Below are positions 43,201 to 52,843 of a stretch of DNA of 64,000 bases, piece after piece. How positions within the stretch are numbered: the stretch's first letter is position 1; each line of letters opens with the position of its first letter. A program made the translations under genes and the position numbers. Source of the stretch: Maridesulfovibrio sp. (lineage in GTDB: Bacteria > Desulfobacterota > Desulfovibrionia > Desulfovibrionales > Desulfovibrionaceae); contig NZ_OY781616.1 in the NCBI RefSeq assembly GCF_963677005.1, forward strand, positions 2,613,001 to 2,677,000. The letters are read 5' to 3'. Below the pieces are notes generated by a model, which was not told the DNA's origin, ran no database searches, and saw only the letters and a program-made list of their open reading frames with translations.

Positions 43201-45918
43201 ATGATCAAACGGACTCTGAAAGTCAATGGCGTAGAGAAATTCGTTATCTGCGACAATGATGAATCCCTCGCCAGCGTTCTGCGCGAAAAACTGGGCCTGA
43301 CCAGCGTAAAGATCGGCTGCGGAACCGGACAGTGCGGAAGCTGCTCCGTCCTTATCGACGGTAAAGTAAAACGTACCTGCAACCTGAAGATGAAACGTGT
43401 TGCAGATCACACTGAAATCCTCACAACGGAAGGTATCGGCACCCCCGCCAACATGCATCCTATCCAGGTTGCATGGATGGCCCACGGCGCTGCTCAGTGC
43501 GGTTTCTGCACACCGGGTTTCATTGTTTCCACTTACGGCCTGCTCGCTTCCAATCCCAAACCTACCCGCGAAGATATCCGCGACTGGTTCCAGAAACACC
43601 GCAACGCATGCCGCTGCACAGGTTACAAACAGCTGGTTGACGCTGTTATGGACGCAGCAGCAGTAATGCGCGGCGAAATGTCGATTGACGACCTGATGTT
43701 CAAGCTTCCCGAAGACGGCCGCATCTGGGGTTCCAAATATCCCCGTCCCACCGCTGTCGCCAAGGTCACAGGTACTCTGGACTACGGTGCTGACCTCGGC
43801 CTGAAAATGCCTGAAGGAACCCTTAAGTGCGCCCTTGTACAGGCAGAAGTTTCCCACGCTAACATCATTTCCATCGACACCAGCGAAGCTGAAAAAATGC
43901 CCGGTGTTGAAAAAGTTGTTACCTACAAAGACGTCAAGGGTAAAAACCGCATTACCGGTCTGATTACCTTCCCGTCCAACAAGGGTGACGGTTGGGACCG
44001 TCCCATCCTCTGCGATGAAAAGGTCTTCCAGTTCGGTGACGCCATCGCCATTGTCTGCGCAGACACTGAAAAGCACGCCAAGGATGCTGTCTCCAAGGTC
44101 AAAGTTGAACTTGAACAGCTGCCTGAGTACATGAATGCGTATGCCGCCATGGAAGAAGACGCCATCGAAATCCATCCCGGCACACCCAACGTCTACTTTG
44201 AACAGAAGATCGCCAAGGGCGAAGACAGCGCTCCCATCTTCGAAAACGCAGCTGCCGTTGTTGAAGGCGACTACTACACCAGCCGTCAGCCGCACATGCC
44301 CATCGAACCTGATGTAGGTTTCGCTTATCTTGATGACGATGGTAAACTCTGCATCCATTCCAAATCCATCGGCCTGCACCTGCATGGCGCAATGATCGCT
44401 CCCGGCCTCGGCGTTGAAATGGAAAACCTGATCATGGTCCAGAACTATGCAGGCGGTACCTTCGGTTACAAGTTCTCCCCCACCATGGAAGCACTGGTCG
44501 GCGCAGCCTGCCTCGCTACCGGCAAACCCGTCTACCTGAACTACACATGGTACCAGCAGCAGACCTACACCGGTAAGCGTTCACCGTTCTTCACCACTGT
44601 TCGTTACGCCGCAGACAAAGAAGGTAAACTCCTCTCCATGGAAACCGACTGGATCTGCGACCACGGTCCCTACTCTGAATTCGGTGACCTGCTGACTCTG
44701 CGCGGTGCCCAGTACATCGGTGCCGGTTACGACATCCGCTCCATTCGCGGTATCGGCCGCACCGTCTGCACCAACCACTGCTGGGGTTCCGCTTTCCGTG
44801 GATACGGCGCACCTGAAGCCGAATTCGGTTCTGAACTTCTGATGGACGAACTTGCTGAAAAGCTCGGCATGGATCCTTTCGATATCCGCTACAAGAACAT
44901 CTACCGCGAAGGTGCCACCACACCGACCGGACAGGTTCCTGAAGTAATGAGCCTCGAAGAAATCTTCGACCTCGCCCGTCCCAAATACGAAGAAATGAAA
45001 AAGGTTGCCGCTGAAAAGTCCACCGACGAAATCAAACGCGGTGTCGGTATCGCCCTTGGTGTATACGGCTGCGGTCTCGACGGTCCTGACACAGCAGAAA
45101 CCGAAATCGAACTTAATGCTGACGGTACTGTAACCATGTTCGCATGCTGGCAGGACCACGGCCAGGGCGCTGATATGGGTGTTCTCGGAACCGCTCACGA
45201 AGCTCTGCGTCCTCTGGGTCTTACTCCCGACCAGATCCATCTGGTCATGAACGACACCCGCTACTGCCCGAACGGCGGTCCCGCAGGCGGAAGCCGCTCC
45301 CAGGTTGTTATCGGTAATGCAATTATCGCAGCATGCCGCAACCTCATGGATGCAATGCGTAAATCCGACAACTCCTTCATGACTTACGATGAAATGATCG
45401 CTGCAGGTAAAGACATCCACTACAGCGGCAAATGGACTGCCCCCGCAACCGACTGCGATGAAAACGGACAGGGCAACCCCTTCAGCAACTACATGTACGG
45501 TCTCTTCGTTACCAGTGTTGCAGTAGAAATAGCCACTGGTAAAACCGATGTTGAAAAAGTACTGCTCGTTGCAGATATCGGTACGATCAACAACAAACTC
45601 GTTGTTGACGGACAGATGTTCGGTGGTATCGCTCAGGGTATCGGTCTGGCCCTCACCGAGGACTATGAAGATATCAAGAAGCACTCCACCATGGTCGGCG
45701 CAGGATTCCCTTACATCAAGATGATCCCCGACGACATGGAACTCATCTATGTTGAAACCGTACGCCCCGATGGTCCCCACGGTGCTTCCGGTATTGGTGA
45801 AATGCCTCTCACCGCACCTCATGCGGCTATCATCAATGCAATCTACCACGCCTGCGGCGCACGCATTACCCAGATCCCGGCTTACCCCGAGAAGGTTCTT
45901 GCTGCCCTCAAAGGCTAA
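43201..45918 (+). CDS. mop: Molybdenum aldehyde oxidoreductase (MOP/xanthine oxidase family)
   Basis: 905 residues, almost the length of the D. gigas enzyme (907). [2Fe-2S] domain ligands in GCGTGQCGSCSVL plus KRTCN, second cluster in QCGFCTPG and NACRCTGYK. Molybdopterin cytosine dinucleotide domains follow; the catalytic Glu is in GASGIGEMPLTAPH and GGTFGYK, RGYGAPEAEF and GGSRSQVVIG line the Mo site. It oxidises aldehydes to acids. Very strong AAGGAGG 8 nt upstream and strongly biased codons imply high expression. Flanked by its cofactor genes. Confidence 0.96.
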   Translation: MIKRTLKVNGVEKFVICDNDESLASVLREKLGLTSVKIGCGTGQCGSCSVLIDGKVKRTCNLKMKRVADHTEILTTEGIGTPANMHPIQVAWMAHGAAQCGFCTPGFIVSTYGLLASNPKPTREDIRDWFQKHRNACRCTGYKQLVDAVMDAAAVMRGEMSIDDLMFKLPEDGRIWGSKYPRPTAVAKVTGTLDYGADLGLKMPEGTLKCALVQAEVSHANIISIDTSEAEKMPGVEKVVTYKDVKGKNRITGLITFPSNKGDGWDRPILCDEKVFQFGDAIAIVCADTEKHAKDAVSKVKVELEQLPEYMNAYAAMEEDAIEIHPGTPNVYFEQKIAKGEDSAPIFENAAAVVEGDYYTSRQPHMPIEPDVGFAYLDDDGKLCIHSKSIGLHLHGAMIAPGLGVEMENLIMVQNYAGGTFGYKFSPTMEALVGAACLATGKPVYLNYTWYQQQTYTGKRSPFFTTVRYAADKEGKLLSMETDWICDHGPYSEFGDLLTLRGAQYIGAGYDIRSIRGIGRTVCTNHCWGSAFRGYGAPEAEFGSELLMDELAEKLGMDPFDIRYKNIYREGATTPTGQVPEVMSLEEIFDLARPKYEEMKKVAAEKSTDEIKRGVGIALGVYGCGLDGPDTAETEIELNADGTVTMFACWQDHGQGADMGVLGTAHEALRPLGLTPDQIHLVMNDTRYCPNGGPAGGSRSQVVIGNAIIAACRNLMDAMRKSDNSFMTYDEMIAAGKDIHYSGKWTAPATDCDENGQGNPFSNYMYGLFVTSVAVEIATGKTDVEKVLLVADIGTINNKLVVDGQMFGGIAQGIGLALTEDYEDIKKHSTMVGAGFPYIKMIPDDMELIYVETVRPDGPHGASGIGEMPLTAPHAAIINAIYHACGARITQIPAYPEKVLAALKG

Positions 45919-45935
45919 TTAACTGACCTGAATAC

Positions 45936-45963
45936 CGGCCCCGGATGTTTACATCCGGGGCCG
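45936..45963. terminator. Stem-loop after mop
   Basis: CGGCCCCGGATG-TTTA-CATCCGGGGCCG, 12 bp perfect. No long T-run; may stabilise the mop mRNA 3' end or partly terminate. Confidence 0.6.
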
Positions 45964-46163
45964 TACTGTTACCGGCATGAAAGTAGATCAATCAGCCGGG
46001 CATGGCTTTTTTACAGAAAGTAGCTTACTGTTCTTCAGCGTGGAAAGCTGTAATATGGGTAATCCTCACAACCGGAGTTAAATAACACCGGCCGGATACC
46101 GCTCATGATATTACACACCTATTAGGTATGGATTGCACATCCCGGAGAACGTGGCGCGGCCCT

Positions 46164-46191
46164 TAATATACGCACAATTGTCCTACTAAAA
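46164..46191. repeat. Inverted repeat CACAATT-N11-AATTGTG
   Basis: Perfect 7-nt arms in the 498-nt spacer between mop and the flavin/Fe-S gene, about 45 nt upstream of the predicted promoter. Possible operator. Coordinates are to within a few bases. Confidence 0.3.
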
Positions 46192-46236
46192 ATTGTGTGC
46201 TGCGGGTAAGAGAGTTAGGAACCTGCGTATAATTTT

Positions 46237-46263
46237 TTGACAATTTTGGTATAGATTTATAAT
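46237..46263 (+). promoter_or_regulatory. Probable sigma-70-type promoter of the maturation operon
   Basis: TTGACA (46237-46242) followed by TATAAT at 15-nt spacing or TAATAT at 17-nt spacing. The nearest start is ATG 46417; the 150-nt leader has no gene. Confidence 0.5.
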
Positions 46264-46416
46264 ATCATTAATAACATCAAGGCAAGAATTGAGACTTATT
46301 GCTGCCCCAGAATTTACAGATGAGGCCAAGCGGCAAAAATCTATCCCCGGAACAGCAGCCGGAACAATTAAATTTCACTAAGCAACAAAAACAAGGCAGG
46401 CGGAGGCATAAGACAT

Positions 46417-48690
46417 ATGAACCAAAAAGATTTACGTTTATGGGAAGCTCGCTGCACTCAGGAAGAACCTCCGAAATGCAAAGCAGGTTGTCCTCTTCAT
46501 GTGGACGGACGCGAATTCTGCAAACAGCTTGCCTCAGGTCAGGTGGACAAAGCCTGGGCGGTTCTTTGCAAGACAATGCCGCTGCCATCGATCACGGCCC
46601 GCATCTGTGACAGCGTATGCAGCAAAAGCTGTCTTCGCGAAGAGAGAGGCGGCGGCATAGAAATGGCCGCCCTTGAAAGATTCTGCGCTGATAACGCGAA
46701 ACGTACTCCGCCGGTTCGAGCTCTGCCTGCCCGCGGCAAAAAAATCGCCGTATTCGGTGCCGGTCTTGCCGGACTGGGGGCCGCATGGGACCTCGGCAAA
46801 AAGGGATTTATCGTTACCCTTTTCTGCGGCGACAGCCTTGAAGCGTTCGATCTGCTGCCGCAGGGCTCAGTCAAAATAGACTTCCTCAAGCAGGAAATTG
46901 CCCAGCTCAAGAAAATGAATGTCTCCCTGGCAGAAAACACTTCTGTCGTGCCGGAGGCGATATTCGGTGCGCTGGATGAATTCGATGCCGTGTTTGTGGA
47001 CCCGTTTGCCTGCACTGCAGAAAGTATGGGCCTGAATAATGTCGACCCTGCCACCCTGAAAACAGAAAAGGAATTTCTATTCGCATCCCCCGGAATCAAA
47101 GAAAAATCCCCGATAGAAAAAATCGCTGTCGGCCGCAAGGGAGCACTCTCCATCGAAAGAGTTCTGCAGGGAGCTTCGCTGACTGCGGGCAGAGACAGAG
47201 ACGATCCCTTTGAAACCCGCCTTTTCACCAACATAAGCAATGTCGAACCGGTTTCTCCGGTTGCAGTTCCCGCAGAAGGTTATTCCGCAGAGCAGGCCCT
47301 TGAAGAAGCAGGCCGCTGCATTCTGTGCGAATGTCTGGAATGCGTCCACAACTGTGCATATCTTGAAAATTTCAAAAGCTATCCGAAGGTCTACGCCAGA
47401 CAGATTTACAATAACTCCGCCATCGTCATGGGCACGCGTCAGGCAAACGACCTGATCAACTCCTGCATGCTCTGCGGACTGTGCGAACAGGTCTGCCCTG
47501 AAAACTTCGCGATGCAGGACCTCTGCATGGAGGCCCGCCATAATCTTGTTGAGGAGGGGCACATGCCGCCTTCTCTTCATGAATTCGCTTTCCGCGACAT
47601 GGAATTTGCAGACGGCCCGTCCTGTGCGCTGGTCCGCCATGCACCGGGAACGGATTCCAGCAACCGGATATTCTTTCCGGGCTGTCAGCTGACGGCTTCT
47701 GATCCGGAAGCGGTAAAACGGGCCTATGAATATATCCGCGCCAATGTTGACGGCGAAACAGGTCTGATGCTCCGCTGCTGCGGTGCCCCTGCCGACTGGG
47801 GCGGGGAAAAGGAAATGTTCGGCAGTAAATCCGAGTCACTCTCCGAAGAATGGGAAAAACTGGGACGGCCCGGCATCATCGCCGCCTGCCCATCCTGTCT
47901 GGAAACCCTGGCCAAAGCACTCCCGCAGGCGGAAATAGAATCACTGTGGTCGGTGCTGGCCGAAAAGACAGATTCATTCAGCCAAGTTGAGCAGTCCTTG
48001 AAACTATCACTTCAGGACCCCTGCACAGCCAGGAACAATCAGGTGCTTATGAACGATGTCCGCCTGCTGCTCAGCAGCCTCGACATCACGTTCAACGAAC
48101 CGGAACTGTCCGGCACAAGTACGGAATGCTGCGGCTTCGGCGGACTTCTCGCGAGCGCCAACCCTTCTCTTTCCGAAACAGTGGCCCGGCGCAGGGGTGA
48201 AAAACTCACCGATGACGGCATAACCTACTGTGCCATGTGCCGCGACCAGTTGGCCAAATCCGGAAAACGCTGTCTCCACATGCTGGATATTCTGTTTCCG
48301 TCAGGCAGCAGTGATCCTGCGGGCCGCCCTGCTCCGGGTTATTCCGAACGCAGAGAAAACCGGGTCCGACTCAGGGAGATGCTGCTGAAGGAAATCTGGA
48401 ATGAGAATCCGGAACCGCGCAACGATTATGAATCCGTAAAAATTGAATTTACTCCCGATGCCGCAAAAATGATGGAAGAACGCAGGATTCTGCTTTCCGA
48501 TGTACAGAAAACATTCGCGGCAAAACGGGAATCCGGACAGGTAATGGAAAACACGCAGACCGGACATAAACTGATCCATCACCGCCCGGTTATCGTTACC
48601 TACTGGGTGGAATATGAAGACAACGCGGACGGCGGATACCTGGTACACAGGGTCTGGTCACACCGCATGCACATACTGGGAGGTGTTTAA
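46417..48690 (+). CDS. Flavin/Fe-S oxidoreductase of the aldehyde oxidoreductase cluster (dicluster-binding, CCG domain)
   Basis: 757 residues. N-terminal glutamate-synthase-small-subunit-like Cys region (CKAGCPLHVDG, ARICDSVCSKSCL); Rossmann segment KIAVFGAGLAGLGAAWDLG (about 108-126); two [4Fe-4S] motif sets around 300-370 (CILCECLECVHNC and CMLCGLCEQVCPE); and HdrD/GlpC-like CCG domains (FFPGCQL, LRCCGAP, CCGFGG). The build suggests an electron-transfer module passing electrons from the aldehyde oxidoreductase to NAD(P) or a quinone/thiol acceptor. Stop and next start overlap. Confidence 0.85.
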   Translation: MNQKDLRLWEARCTQEEPPKCKAGCPLHVDGREFCKQLASGQVDKAWAVLCKTMPLPSITARICDSVCSKSCLREERGGGIEMAALERFCADNAKRTPPVRALPARGKKIAVFGAGLAGLGAAWDLGKKGFIVTLFCGDSLEAFDLLPQGSVKIDFLKQEIAQLKKMNVSLAENTSVVPEAIFGALDEFDAVFVDPFACTAESMGLNNVDPATLKTEKEFLFASPGIKEKSPIEKIAVGRKGALSIERVLQGASLTAGRDRDDPFETRLFTNISNVEPVSPVAVPAEGYSAEQALEEAGRCILCECLECVHNCAYLENFKSYPKVYARQIYNNSAIVMGTRQANDLINSCMLCGLCEQVCPENFAMQDLCMEARHNLVEEGHMPPSLHEFAFRDMEFADGPSCALVRHAPGTDSSNRIFFPGCQLTASDPEAVKRAYEYIRANVDGETGLMLRCCGAPADWGGEKEMFGSKSESLSEEWEKLGRPGIIAACPSCLETLAKALPQAEIESLWSVLAEKTDSFSQVEQSLKLSLQDPCTARNNQVLMNDVRLLLSSLDITFNEPELSGTSTECCGFGGLLASANPSLSETVARRRGEKLTDDGITYCAMCRDQLAKSGKRCLHMLDILFPSGSSDPAGRPAPGYSERRENRVRLREMLLKEIWNENPEPRNDYESVKIEFTPDAAKMMEERRILLSDVQKTFAAKRESGQVMENTQTGHKLIHHRPVIVTYWVEYEDNADGGYLVHRVWSHRMHILGGV

Positions 48691-48899
48691 TGAGCACCCT
48701 GAAAGTTCTTGACGAGGATTTCTCCTCCTGGACCTGTTGCGGGAAACCGCTGCAGCCGACTCCGGTGGAGCTGGAATATCTGGACAGCAGGTTCAACGTG
48801 GAACTGCCGGTATGTCCGGTATGCGGAATGGTACTCATCCCCGAACAGCTGGCCCTGGGCAAAATGGCTCAGGTGGAAAGGCTGCTGGAGGACAAGTGA
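48690..48899 (+). CDS. Small Cys-rich redox protein (DVU_1557 family)
   Basis: 69 residues. Two Cys pairs, SSWTCCGKPL and LPVCPVCGMVL, likely bind a metal or form a redox disulfide. The same small gene is found beside mop in other Desulfovibrio. It overlaps the genes on both sides (1 nt; ATGA), so translation is probably coupled. Role unproven. Confidence 0.75.
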   Translation: MSTLKVLDEDFSSWTCCGKPLQPTPVELEYLDSRFNVELPVCPVCGMVLIPEQLALGKMAQVERLLEDK

Positions 48900-49570
48900 T
48901 GCAGAATCCGTCTGCTGTGCCGCTCTGGGAGCGGACCGTTTTACGGGATACGGCCGGATCAACTCTGCGGCCCGGCGGATTTGCCCTCACCGACAGGGCG
49001 GTGGATCTGGCCCGTATACCGTCCGGTTCCAGAGTGCTTGATGTGGGATGCGGGCTGGGAGCTACGGTTGAGCACCTGCGTTCCGAGCACGGTTTTGACG
49101 CCTGCGGCATAGACAATTCGGTACGGCAGCTTTCCGAGGCTCCCGGCGACCTGCCGCTGACTCTGGCAGAAGCATCCTGCATTCCCTGTGCGGATTCTTT
49201 TTTTGATGCCCTGTTCTGCGAATGCGTCCTTTCATTGATGCCCGACCAGCAGAAATGCATAACAGAATTCTCACGCATCCTGAAAAAAGACGGAAAACTG
49301 ATCATAACCGATCTCTACCAGCGAGGGGAAGGAGAAGAGACAACGGACCTCAAATGTTCCTGCGCAAGCTCTCCTCTGGACCTCAACAATACAGAAAAAC
49401 ACCTGTATGCCTGCGGAATGCATATAGCCGCCCTTGAAGACCACTCCAAACTGCTGGCAGAACTGGCGGCAAGACTGATCTTTGCAGGCGAGCCCGACTT
49501 CCGGCTGACCGGGAACTGCTGCCGGAGACCCGGCTACATGCTTATGATTGCCGAAATGAACAGGTTCTGA
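48899..49570 (+). CDS. SAM-dependent methyltransferase-like protein (DVU_1556 family)
   Basis: 223 residues from the ATG overlapping the previous stop. Class I methyltransferase fold: SRVLDVGCGLGATVEHL (SAM glycine motif), ACGIDNSVRQL, FCECVLSLMPDQQK and GKLIITDLYQRG. A C-terminal NCCRRPGYML adds a vicinal Cys pair like those of arsenite-type methyltransferases. Substrate unknown; within the mop maturation cluster. Confidence 0.8.
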   Translation: MQNPSAVPLWERTVLRDTAGSTLRPGGFALTDRAVDLARIPSGSRVLDVGCGLGATVEHLRSEHGFDACGIDNSVRQLSEAPGDLPLTLAEASCIPCADSFFDALFCECVLSLMPDQQKCITEFSRILKKDGKLIITDLYQRGEGEETTDLKCSCASSPLDLNNTEKHLYACGMHIAALEDHSKLLAELAARLIFAGEPDFRLTGNCCRRPGYMLMIAEMNRF

Positions 49571-49712
49571 TGCGCTTAGGCCGTTCAATAATTTGATCTT
49601 GCCGCCGTTAGGCACAGGACAGTTACCCGCAGGAAAGAAGTTCGCTTCCGGCCTCAGAGCAATGGTAAGCATAAAATGATAATACCCTTTGGATTCTCTA
49701 ATGGAGAAAATC

Positions 49713-50177
49713 ATGAACGATACAGATCTTCGCATACTTCAACTTCATGGCTCAGGTTACTGCTGTGCCCAGATAATCATCCTGCTGTGCCTTGAAAACA
49801 TGCAACGGGAAAGCCCCGATCTTGTCCGGGCCGCACAAGGGCTGTGCCTCGGCATGGGAGACTGTTCCGGGACCTGCGGCATCCTGAGCGGCGGGATTTG
49901 CGCACTGGGACTTTATGCAGGCAAAGGGACGGACTACGAACAGGCGGACGAACAGCTGCCTCTGCTGATTGAAAATTTCAGGGAATGGTTCCATGAAAAA
50001 ACCGCAGCTGAGTACGGCGGTTTCACCTGTGAAAAAATTCTGGACGGAGAATGCGGAACGCCCAATCCTGACACCTGCGGGAAGCTGCTGGGTGAAAGCT
50101 ACGCCCAGTTGATAAATATTCTGCTTGATGCAGGATTCAACCCGGACGAGGGAAGGGATGAAACGGATGGATATTAG
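49713..50177 (+). CDS. C-GCAxxG-C-C family protein (DVU_1555 family)
   Basis: 154 residues from ATG 49713 (GGAG 7 nt upstream). Conserved Cys: YCCAQIIIL, CLGMGDCSGTCGILSGGICALG, FTCEKIL, GECGTPNPDTCGKLL. The family is thought to be redox or metal binding and is found in many anaerobes. Overlaps the radical SAM gene. The 118 nt before it (49571-49688) hold no gene. Confidence 0.8.
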   Translation: MNDTDLRILQLHGSGYCCAQIIILLCLENMQRESPDLVRAAQGLCLGMGDCSGTCGILSGGICALGLYAGKGTDYEQADEQLPLLIENFREWFHEKTAAEYGGFTCEKILDGECGTPNPDTCGKLLGESYAQLINILLDAGFNPDEGRDETDGY

Positions 50178-51522
50178 TTTCAATATTCAGGAAACCGAAT
50201 CCCTGTGCCCGGTCTGTCTCAAAAAAATCCCGGCCAGACGGGTAGTGGAAAACGGCGAGGCTAGAATCATAAAGAAATGCCCGGAACACGGAAGCTTCAG
50301 CACTCCTTTCTGGCGCGGAGAACCTGCATTCGAAGGATGGTCGCGTCCGAAAATCCCTTCAACTCCGCCGGTTACAGGCGAGGATGTGCGCAAAGGCTGT
50401 CCGTTCGATTGCGGACTGTGCCCCGATCACAACCAGCATACCTGCACCGCCCTTGTGGAAATAACCTGGAGATGCGACCTGGCCTGCAAGGTCTGCTTTG
50501 CTTCGGCAGGCAAACCGGTCGCTCCGGATCCTTCACTTGATGAACTGGACAAAATTTTACGCAGGGTAAGAGCCCAGGCCGGGCCATGCAACCTGCAACT
50601 CTCCGGGGGAGAACCTTCCGTTAGAGATGATCTCCCGCAAATAGCAGCAATGGCCGTAAAGCACGGCTTTCCATTTATACAGGTAAACACAAACGGCCTG
50701 CGAGTGGCCCGCGAGCACGGTCTGGCTGACAAATGGGCCGAAGCGGGAGTCAATTCCGTATTCCTGCAGTTCGACGGAACAAGTGACGATATTTTCCGCA
50801 CCATCCGGGGACGTGCTCTGCTTGAAGATAAAATCATGGCCATAGAAAACCTGACCGCTGCCGGAATAGGCGTGGTGCTGGTTCCAACTGTTGTCCCGGA
50901 TGTCAATGACGACAACATCGGTGAAATATTGAAACTTGCGATTTCATACTCACCGGGTGTCCGCGGGGTTCATTTTCAGCCGGTAAGCTACTTCGGCCGT
51001 TACCCGCAAGCTCCTACCGATGAAATGCGCATCACCCTGCCCGAAATAATGACCGCACTGGAAGAACAGTCTGGAGGCGCAGTACATAAAACAGATTTCA
51101 TGCCCCCCGGATGCGAGCATTCCCTTTGCTCTTTTCACGCCAACTATCTGGTTATGGAGGATGGCAGCCTGAAAAAACTTTCCGCCAAAAAAGAAGGATG
51201 CTGCACGCCTCGTCCGGCATCGGAAGGAGCGGACAAGTCCAAAGCGTTTGTGCGTCGGCAGTGGGCTGCCCCGGAAAAAAGCTGCGGCTGCAAGGAAACA
51301 GAACCGGTTGACGACCTTGACAGATTTCTCAACCGGGCCAAAACGCACATTCTGGCTGTTTCGGGCATGGCATTTCAGGACGCATGGACGCTGGACCTTG
51401 AAAGATTGAAAGGATGCTGCATCCACGTTGCCTCGCCGGAAGGAGACCTGATCCCCTTCTGTGCCTACAACCTGACAGCTATGGACGGCTCAACTCTGTA
51501 CAGGAGAGTTCTTGATGACTGA
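50158..51522 (+). CDS. Radical SAM protein (TrsS-like)
   Basis: About 454 residues; ATG 50158 or 50167, both near GAAGGG. N-terminal Cys motifs (LCPVCLKKIPAR, KKCPEHGSF, KGCPFDCGLCPDH). Radical SAM core with CDLACKVCFASAG (CxxxCxxC-type cluster) and LQLSGGEPSVRDDLP. C-terminal Cys-rich stretches EGCCTPRP, KSCGCKE and LKGCCIHVA, the type of site that is selenocysteine in some relatives (here plain Cys, no in-frame TGA). Likely modifies a cofactor or a partner such as the small Cys proteins. Overlaps the next gene. Confidence 0.8.
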   Translation: MKRMDISFNIQETESLCPVCLKKIPARRVVENGEARIIKKCPEHGSFSTPFWRGEPAFEGWSRPKIPSTPPVTGEDVRKGCPFDCGLCPDHNQHTCTALVEITWRCDLACKVCFASAGKPVAPDPSLDELDKILRRVRAQAGPCNLQLSGGEPSVRDDLPQIAAMAVKHGFPFIQVNTNGLRVAREHGLADKWAEAGVNSVFLQFDGTSDDIFRTIRGRALLEDKIMAIENLTAAGIGVVLVPTVVPDVNDDNIGEILKLAISYSPGVRGVHFQPVSYFGRYPQAPTDEMRITLPEIMTALEEQSGGAVHKTDFMPPGCEHSLCSFHANYLVMEDGSLKKLSAKKEGCCTPRPASEGADKSKAFVRRQWAAPEKSCGCKETEPVDDLDRFLNRAKTHILAVSGMAFQDAWTLDLERLKGCCIHVASPEGDLIPFCAYNLTAMDGSTLYRRVLDD

Positions 51523-52828
51523 CCGGCCTCTGGGGAAATGGCTAAATGTGCGTATGGGGCGGGAGGAGAAACTGGAACCGGTTTCTGCCGCCGAACTGCA
51601 GGAATGGCAGTTCAGCGAACTCCGCAACACCATGTTCCACGCCTCCAAAAATTCTCCCTTCTATAGAGAAAGGCTGGCCGGAGTTCAAACCGGGTCAGTA
51701 CATTCCCAGACCGATCTGAGCATGATTCCGTTCACAACCGCAGATGATCTAAGGGGTTGTCCCGAGAGCTTTCTGTGCGTATCACAGGACGAGGTGGCCA
51801 GAGCCGTGACGCTGGCCAGCTCAGGATCAAGCGGAGCCCCGAAAAGACTTTTTTTCACTGCCGGGGACCTGGAAAGAACTGTTGAATTTTTCAGTTACGG
51901 AATGACTCCCATGCTGGAGAAGGGGGAGACGATCCTGGCTGTCCTTCCCGATTCACGGGTTGGCGGGGTGGGATCACTCTTCGCGGAATCCATCTCGCGC
52001 CTTGGTGGAGAGACGGTCCTCCCGGTTGATCCGTCCCACATACCGAACCTTCTGCATCTGCTTCTCGATTCCCATGCAAGCTGCATACTGGGTCCCGCTA
52101 TTCAGATACATGCTCTGGCCAGATTGGCAAAAAGTCAGGGGCTTTGTATCAGCCACGTAAAATCGGTATTGCTCTGCTGGGACGTTCTTCCCGAACAATG
52201 CATGCAGACCATAACCGATGTTTTCGGATGCAGAATATTTACTCACTGGGGCATGACCGAGACATGTCTGGGCGGTGGAGTGGATTGCTGCCCCGGTTCC
52301 GGCATGCACTTGCGCGAACCTGATTTTTATGTCGAAATAGTGGCGCCTGAAACAGGGAAGCCTGTCCCGGACGGAACAAAAGGGGAAATAGTGATCAGTA
52401 CGCTGTCGCGCCGGGCCATGCCGCTGATCAGATACCGGACCGGTGATACGGGCTTCATACTTCCGGGTAGCTGCCGATGCGGGCTGCCTTTGCGCAGGCT
52501 GGGTCCTGTCGAGGGCAGAATAGGGGATGGAATTACTCTGCCTGCCGGGGAAAAACTGACCCTGAATGAACTGAACGGCATCATCCTGTCACACCGGGAT
52601 GTGCTCGATTTCAAAACAGTATATCAGCTTCATGAACTGGAGCTTGAGATAGCTCTGGACCTGCTGCCCGGTCATCGCCGTCATGCAGAAATCCGGAAAA
52701 GCATACTAGCCTATCCTAAAATAAAGCAGGCATCGGAACTGTTCAATTTAAAGGTGAAGACAAGACTTTCCGGGTGTGACGGCAAAATCGGCTCGGGCTT
52801 CGGGAAAAGAGCCATAACAACAATCTGA
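51515..52828 (+). CDS. AMP-dependent CoA ligase-like protein (DVU_1553 family)
   Basis: 437 residues from ATG 51515 (AGGAG 8 nt upstream, overlapping the radical SAM stop). ANL-superfamily motifs: LASSGSSGAPKRLFF (nucleotide loop), FTHWGMTETCLGGG and LIRYRTGDTG. Phenylacetate-CoA-ligase-like. It could activate the acid formed by the aldehyde oxidoreductase to its CoA ester, or adenylate a cofactor precursor. Confidence 0.85.
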   Translation: MTDRPLGKWLNVRMGREEKLEPVSAAELQEWQFSELRNTMFHASKNSPFYRERLAGVQTGSVHSQTDLSMIPFTTADDLRGCPESFLCVSQDEVARAVTLASSGSSGAPKRLFFTAGDLERTVEFFSYGMTPMLEKGETILAVLPDSRVGGVGSLFAESISRLGGETVLPVDPSHIPNLLHLLLDSHASCILGPAIQIHALARLAKSQGLCISHVKSVLLCWDVLPEQCMQTITDVFGCRIFTHWGMTETCLGGGVDCCPGSGMHLREPDFYVEIVAPETGKPVPDGTKGEIVISTLSRRAMPLIRYRTGDTGFILPGSCRCGLPLRRLGPVEGRIGDGITLPAGEKLTLNELNGIILSHRDVLDFKTVYQLHELELEIALDLLPGHRRHAEIRKSILAYPKIKQASELFNLKVKTRLSGCDGKIGSGFGKRAITTI

Positions 52829-52843
52829 GGAAGGACTGCTGAC

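Noticed and set aside
42928..45849. Long reverse-strand reading frames of several hundred codons across the aldehyde oxidoreductase and its upstream gene
   Set aside because: They are mirror frames of the strongly codon-biased mop gene; low-complexity Val/Gly/Cys-rich translations with no start signals.
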